Shown: positions 51,860 to 55,928 of the stretch, piece after piece
How positions within the stretch are numbered: position 1 is the first letter of the stretch
How the letters are laid out: the number at the start of each line of letters is the position of its first letter
Assembly (NCBI GenBank): GCA_028277225.1
Contig: JANQHB010000058.1
Coordinates: 1-55,928, forward strand
Direction: 5' to 3'
Source of the DNA: Chlorobium sp.
GTDB taxonomy: Bacteria > Bacteroidota > Chlorobiia > Chlorobiales > Chlorobiaceae
DNA: 55,928 nt
Position numbers and translations under genes: made by a program
Notes under the pieces: generated by a model
What the model was told of the DNA's origin: nothing
What the model saw: the letters and a program-made list of their open reading frames with translations, nothing else
Databases searched by the model: none

Positions 51860-52696
51860 TTATTTGCCTTGCTTGACAGCAATCATCGACATGCCGCTCA
51901 AATTTGCCCTGTATTTCCGAAAGACGCTCTTCATTGCCAAAATGACGGAACGAGCTTCCTTGTTACGCAGGATATTTCCGGCAAACCTCAGCGCTCCCGG
52001 AAGCCCTTCGTCCTGAACGATCCTTTTTGGCTCAAGCAGATGAAACGGCTCGGTTACAATAACGTTTACCTCAAAGCCTTCATTTTCCAGGAGAGCTTTC
52101 CACTCATCCATAGTGACCGGTACAGCGCTGATATGAATCGAACGGGACAGTTCCTTCTTTATCTCACGTTTGAAAGCATCATCAATATCATCCGGAATTA
52201 TTCCAACTTCATGGATACCGTACCGCCCGCCCGGTTTGAGAATACGTGCAGCCTCACCAATGACCTCTCTCTTTTTCGCATCCGAATGCATAGTGAGCAT
52301 AGCCTCTCCATACACAACCGTTGCAGATTCATCCGGAAGCCCTGTTTGTTCAGCCAGACCTATTCGACACGTCTGATTTTCACCATGCAGGTACTTGCGA
52401 ACCTGATCGGCTGCAGCTTCTTCCCTTTCGATGGCAGTATATCGGGCCGGATTTTTTCCGAGGGTTATCCTGGCGGTCACACCCAATCCGGGAGCAAATT
52501 CAACAACCTCGTCATTTTCACCTATATCAAGCGCCTCGAGCATTTGACGAGTCAACTCAAGCCCGCCGGGCCTGAGCACCTTTTTTCCCATTTTGGCAAG
52601 CAACCAGTGCCCCTGCATTTTACATATATCGACATCTTCCTCCGGAAGAGTGCCCCCCGGCTTTCCGGTCTTATGTCTTGCATGTTCTGTTTTCAC
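51860..52696 (-). CDS. Class I SAM-dependent methyltransferase (278 aa)
   Basis: The start is GTG at 52696, with AGGAGG seven bases upstream. SAM-binding motif I is VVEFAPGLGVTARITLG (residues 64-80), followed by YTAIEREEAA. Later conserved blocks are TVVYGEAMLTM, RILKPGGRYGIHEVGIIPDD and FHLLEPKRIVQDEG. It sits 56 bases behind the TonB receptor gene at 52753-54966 and is likely co-transcribed. A broken second copy is at 49895-50334. The pairing with a receptor suggests it modifies or detoxifies a compound taken up, but the substrate is unknown. Confidence 0.87.
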   Translation of the reverse strand: MKTEHARHKTGKPGGTLPEEDVDICKMQGHWLLAKMGKKVLRPGGLELTRQMLEALDIGENDEVVEFAPGLGVTARITLGKNPARYTAIEREEAAADQVRKYLHGENQTCRIGLAEQTGLPDESATVVYGEAMLTMHSDAKKREVIGEAARILKPGGRYGIHEVGIIPDDIDDAFKREIKKELSRSIHISAVPVTMDEWKALLENEGFEVNVIVTEPFHLLEPKRIVQDEGLPGALRFAGNILRNKEARSVILAMKSVFRKYRANLSGMSMIAVKQGK

Positions 52697-52752
52697 GACA
52701 ACCTCCTGTTTTTCTTTCCCGCAATGGCGGACATATAAACCGCATCATACCT

Positions 52753-54966
52753 TTAAAAATCATATCCCAGGCCCGCATAAACATAGGGCCCGACGTTCGA
52801 TCCGATCAGCTTGTCCATTTTCTCATCAAAAATATTATTGACACCGCAATAAATCCTGAGTGGTTCTTCCATGGCAAACCGGTATCCGGCGCCTGCATCG
52901 ACAAGGATATAGGAATCCACCCTGCTGTTATCAGCCGCCGGCACATACTGTTCCCCGACGTATTTCCCTGTCGTCCAGAGTTCAAGCCCTCCGTCAGCAT
53001 AACTCAATGTCGCCGAAATCTGCCGCTTCGGGTTGAACTCCAGTTCCTCTCCTGTCATTTCGTTCTCCGTGGAGAGTTCATACCAGCCGACATCCACTCC
53101 CAGCCCGGAAGAAAACTGATAGCCGGCAGCCAGCTCAATTCCTTTTGTGACAACATCGCTGATGTTCTCAAACGTGAAGTATTGATCAGGCTGGCCAGGA
53201 TTTTTTGTCACCTGCTCAATTTTATCGGAAATATCGTTCCTGAAAAGTGATGCGGAATAATAAAAACCGTTTTTCCGGCCGCTCACACCAACCTCATAGC
53301 TGTTGACAAATTCAGGTTTCAGATCATAAGGTGTCTTGCCCAGAGTCAAATCAGTCACCGTTGCCCCTCGTTGTGCACCTGCCGGAGTATTCTTTCTGAT
53401 ATAGAGTTCGCGGATATCCGGAGCCCTGTATCCCTGAGCGAAATTACCCCGGAGCACAAAAAGGTCACTGAACCTGTTGACAAGACCTACCTTGAACGTG
53501 GATGTGTTTTCGTTATTCGATATCCAGTCATATCGGGCACCGAGTATCGCATTCAGGGACTCGGAAATCTCCCATTCATCCTGAAGATAAACCGCCTTGT
53601 AATCGACCTCTCTGAGTTCATAGGTCCCCTCCGGATTGAAAACGGTTCCTTCCCGCTCTTCATCGCGGTACTCACCGCCTCCGGTAATTCTGTGATCACC
53701 CCCGGAATCATAAACTGCATAGGCTTCATAAGACCAGATATCTACGTTTGCACTCATACCGAGATTTTCCGACGCGCTTTCGCTCGGAAAACCCGCATCC
53801 TTCCAGTTGATTGCAGTGGTCGTGTTGCGCTTTTCATAGTATGAATTATATGCCCTGAGATGAAGTGTGATAACATCACTCAAAGATGAACGCAGATCAA
53901 GCCCGACATCCCTCCGCCAGTTTTCGTCACGTGAATGTACCGGTGTATCGAACGCCGGAAAGAACTTACCCGGAACCGGTGATATACCGGTCGGGAAAAA
54001 GGCTGATCGATAGTCCCCTTCGCGTTCTTCATTGAAGTAATTGAACTCGGCACCGACTTGCGTCGAAGAATCAAGATCGTAGATAATCCGTCCTCCGACC
54101 GTATAGATTTCGGATTCCTCACGATAACTGACATCAACGTCATAATTGTCCTGAATATTCCTGAGCGGTCCATTTGGAGGCATGGTCTGTGACGGAGGCA
54201 CAAGGTTCGGACCCTGCTTTATGAGTGTTGTTGTCCGCTCCCGTTCCGTATAGGGTTTGGTCTTCAAAGCATTGGCATAGAGACTGTAGCCCAGCTTTCC
54301 GGTTTTACCACGAAATGTAAGATCACCATTTACCTTGGCTCCATCTCCCTCAATGCTTATTCCCGTTCTGCCTCCCACACTTCCTGCAAATCCTTCCTCC
54401 GGCTTTTTCGTAATAATATTGATCACGCCTCCGATGGCATCTGCACCATAGAGAACCGACATCGGCCCCTTGATAACCTCAATACGCTCGATCATTCCTG
54501 CCGGTATGCGGTCAAGATCATAAGGATTCTTGACCTCACCTGCCAGCCTTCGTCCGTCAAGCAGGAAAAGTGTGCCGTTTGCTCCTATCCCACGAATCGA
54601 GACCGAACTTTTTGAAGCTGAACTGGCTGCGGGAAAGGTCCCGTACTGAAGACTGATTCCCGGCGTTTTTTCAAAAATCTCCTTGAGATTGGCCGCACCG
54701 ATACTCTCGATCTCTTCATTTGTAATCACATCCACCGAAGCGGTGACACCGGATATTTCTTTTTCTGTTTTTGTTGCCGTCACCACGATCTGTTCGGATG
54801 TCGCCACAGGCACAACCGGCCTGGAATCATCATCTGCCATCGCCACGCAATGAACGACAAAAAAAAGCATAAGCGGGAGAAGCAGTGATAAACGCTTGCA
54901 GATGTTACCGGCAAGGGAAGAGAGCGGTGTGGAATGATCGAATTCCGTTTTCAAATCAGTCTTCAT
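52753..54966 (-). CDS. TonB-dependent outer-membrane receptor (CirA/BtuB-like)
   Basis: The receptor has 737 residues from the ATG at 54966; a TTG seven codons upstream is unlikely. It has a signal peptide (KRLSLLLPLMLFFVVHCVAMA), TonB box EQIVVTATKTEKEIS, plug (LKEIFEKTPGISLQYG, SVSIRGIGANGTLFLLDGRR, GPMSVLYGADAIGGVINIIT) and a barrel ending GPYVYAGLGYDF with a terminal Phe. It differs clearly from the island receptor in sequence and base composition. A methyltransferase follows it. Ligand unknown; cobalamin, haem or a metal chelate are possible. Confidence 0.93.
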   Translation of the reverse strand: MKTDLKTEFDHSTPLSSLAGNICKRLSLLLPLMLFFVVHCVAMADDDSRPVVPVATSEQIVVTATKTEKEISGVTASVDVITNEEIESIGAANLKEIFEKTPGISLQYGTFPAASSASKSSVSIRGIGANGTLFLLDGRRLAGEVKNPYDLDRIPAGMIERIEVIKGPMSVLYGADAIGGVINIITKKPEEGFAGSVGGRTGISIEGDGAKVNGDLTFRGKTGKLGYSLYANALKTKPYTERERTTTLIKQGPNLVPPSQTMPPNGPLRNIQDNYDVDVSYREESEIYTVGGRIIYDLDSSTQVGAEFNYFNEEREGDYRSAFFPTGISPVPGKFFPAFDTPVHSRDENWRRDVGLDLRSSLSDVITLHLRAYNSYYEKRNTTTAINWKDAGFPSESASENLGMSANVDIWSYEAYAVYDSGGDHRITGGGEYRDEEREGTVFNPEGTYELREVDYKAVYLQDEWEISESLNAILGARYDWISNNENTSTFKVGLVNRFSDLFVLRGNFAQGYRAPDIRELYIRKNTPAGAQRGATVTDLTLGKTPYDLKPEFVNSYEVGVSGRKNGFYYSASLFRNDISDKIEQVTKNPGQPDQYFTFENISDVVTKGIELAAGYQFSSGLGVDVGWYELSTENEMTGEELEFNPKRQISATLSYADGGLELWTTGKYVGEQYVPAADNSRVDSYILVDAGAGYRFAMEEPLRIYCGVNNIFDEKMDKLIGSNVGPYVYAGLGYDF

Positions 54967-55200
54967 GGTATAGTCTTGTTTTAGCAATTTACCTTTATTT
55001 AGACTTTATATAAATAATATTCCTCATATAACCGCAAGGCTTTCCTGAAAAACAGATCACAGAGCCGCCTTCAATCGATGAAACAGCACAGCAACGTCCA
55101 GACCGATATCACCTCAAAGGGCCCGTAACGATTGATTAAAATTCTCTCTATATTGTAATGAGTCATACTGCTTCCTCCGGAAACATGAAACAATACGATC

Positions 55201-55743
55201 ATGAAGCTCGCATATGCCCCCCTTTTGTGCATGCTGCTGGCGTCAACATTATTCCTCGCAGCCTGTTCCCGGAATGAACCGAATGAAAACAAAACAACAC
55301 TATCGACGTCAAAAACTCCGGCGATCTCCGAACCTTGCGATCTGATCACAAAGCAGGAAGCGGAAACACTGCTTGGAGAACCTCTGAAAGAAGGAGAAAA
55401 GACACAAGAGCCTGCTGTCGGCATGAAGCTTTGCATGTACAACCCTGTCGACGATGCCTCAACAGCATTTCTGCAAATCACGCTTACCCACAAGACATTC
55501 ATGAAACCGGATGGCGTGCCGCCTGAAAGCATCTTCAACACCATTCGGGAAGCAATGAGCGAAGACAGAACGGATCTTCAGGATCTGGGAGACGGAGCAT
55601 TCATAGCGACAGGAGGGATCTATATACTCTCCGACGGCTACTATATTACCATAGGCGCAGGAAATATTGATCGGGCAGAAATCCGTGAACGCCTGAAAAC
55701 TGCCGCGGCGGTTGCTCTCGATAATCTGAAAACGCTGCGGTGA
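55201..55743 (+). CDS. Small lipoprotein (180 aa)
   Basis: A lipoprotein signal with lipobox LAAC (Cys22) is followed by a short Asn/Thr-rich linker and a compact domain. The segment CDLITKQEAETLLGEPL...KLCMYNP resembles the DUF3558-type lipoprotein pattern, in which two cysteines (here in EPCDLIT and KLCMYN) may pair. The rest (DGAFIATGGIYILSDGYYITIG) is beta-rich. It is divergent from the TonB receptor across about 230 bases that hold no other gene. Function unknown. Confidence 0.8.
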   Translation: MKLAYAPLLCMLLASTLFLAACSRNEPNENKTTLSTSKTPAISEPCDLITKQEAETLLGEPLKEGEKTQEPAVGMKLCMYNPVDDASTAFLQITLTHKTFMKPDGVPPESIFNTIREAMSEDRTDLQDLGDGAFIATGGIYILSDGYYITIGAGNIDRAEIRERLKTAAAVALDNLKTLR

Positions 55744-55765
55744 AAAGCGATATCAAAGGACCTGG

Positions 55766-55924
55766 ATTGAGCGATTGTCGAGCATACCACAGATGCAAGG
55801 CACAGGGAATGCCGCTGTAGTGCTCTACCGCAAGTTCCCTGTAACGAAGCAGATGTGGCCCTGTGAAATATCCGGTCTGATTTCACGGGGTCGACAATCC
55901 CGAAGGGTTTCAATAAATGCGGCT
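55766..55924. repeat. Right copy of the structured inverted repeat
   Basis: This is the inverted partner of 1-187. Terminal inverted repeats GATTGTCGA (55773-55781) and TCGACAATC (55891-55899) are perfect in this copy and enclose 127 bases with the ACAGGGAA/TTCCCTGT hairpin and one GTGAAAT/ATTTCAC module. The second such module present in the left copy is replaced here by about eight unrelated bases. The outer flanks, including AGCCGCATTTATTGAAACCC read in reverse, are also conserved, so the repeated unit is larger than the terminal-repeat core. Confidence 0.85.
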
Positions 55925-55928
55925 CTTT

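Overview
The window comes from a green sulfur bacterium (Chlorobi; Chlorobium/Prosthecochloris type). The clearest marker is pscC (15866-16552, minus), the membrane cytochrome c-551 of the P840 reaction centre. A single-chain pyruvate:ferredoxin oxidoreductase (1455-5123), PEP carboxylase (16778-19546) and acetyl-CoA synthetase (39453-41444) fit reductive-TCA carbon metabolism with acetate assimilation. I saw no tRNA, rRNA or CRISPR array. The first 187 and last ~160 bases are inverted copies of one structured repeat, so the window edges coincide with a dispersed element.

Layout. (1) 383-15206: rlmB, nifJ, then a long minus-strand series: methyltransferase, unknown protein, Xer recombinase, hpf, hprK, peptide-ABC binding lipoprotein and permease, ruvB, TPR lipoprotein. 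(2) 15428-21183: queF, pscC, ppc and comM/yifB. (3) 21184-27610, a disturbed accessory region: a RelE/HTH toxin-antitoxin pair; a three-gene operon (cyanophycin-synthetase-like ATP-grasp enzyme, 72-residue Gly/Lys-repeat peptide, radical SAM/SPASM enzyme) that looks like an undescribed RiPP system; a broken DNA methyltransferase; a deleted second copy of the comM 3' end plus antitoxin; a second RelE/Xre pair flanked by fragments of a CopG-type antitoxin. (4) 27611-41444: membrane protein, Tat-type flavodoxin, sppA, oppF-like ATPase, 2TM protein, rsmI, panC, pnp, leuS, acs. (5) 41525-52696: a GC-rich iron-uptake island (AraC regulator, TonB receptor, two fused ABC exporter-type importers, MFS permease) arranged like the uptake half of the yersiniabactin locus, bracketed by broken copies of two methyltransferase genes whose intact versions lie just to its right with an FmdE-like protein. 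(6) 52753-55743: a second TonB receptor and a small lipoprotein.

How it works together. Regions 1, 2 and 4 are ordinary core genome. Regions 3 and 5 are acquired or rearranged and share one pattern: cargo flanked by partial duplicates of neighbouring genes. The most promising undescribed system is the ATP-grasp / Gly-Lys peptide / radical SAM operon at 22224-25672, which has its own strong terminator (22186-22213) and an AT-rich first gene unlike its surroundings. Next is the iron island, whose promoter has two GGACAAAAAG repeats exactly 21 bases apart, the nearer one overlapping the -35 region, as expected for a YbtA/PchR-like activator.
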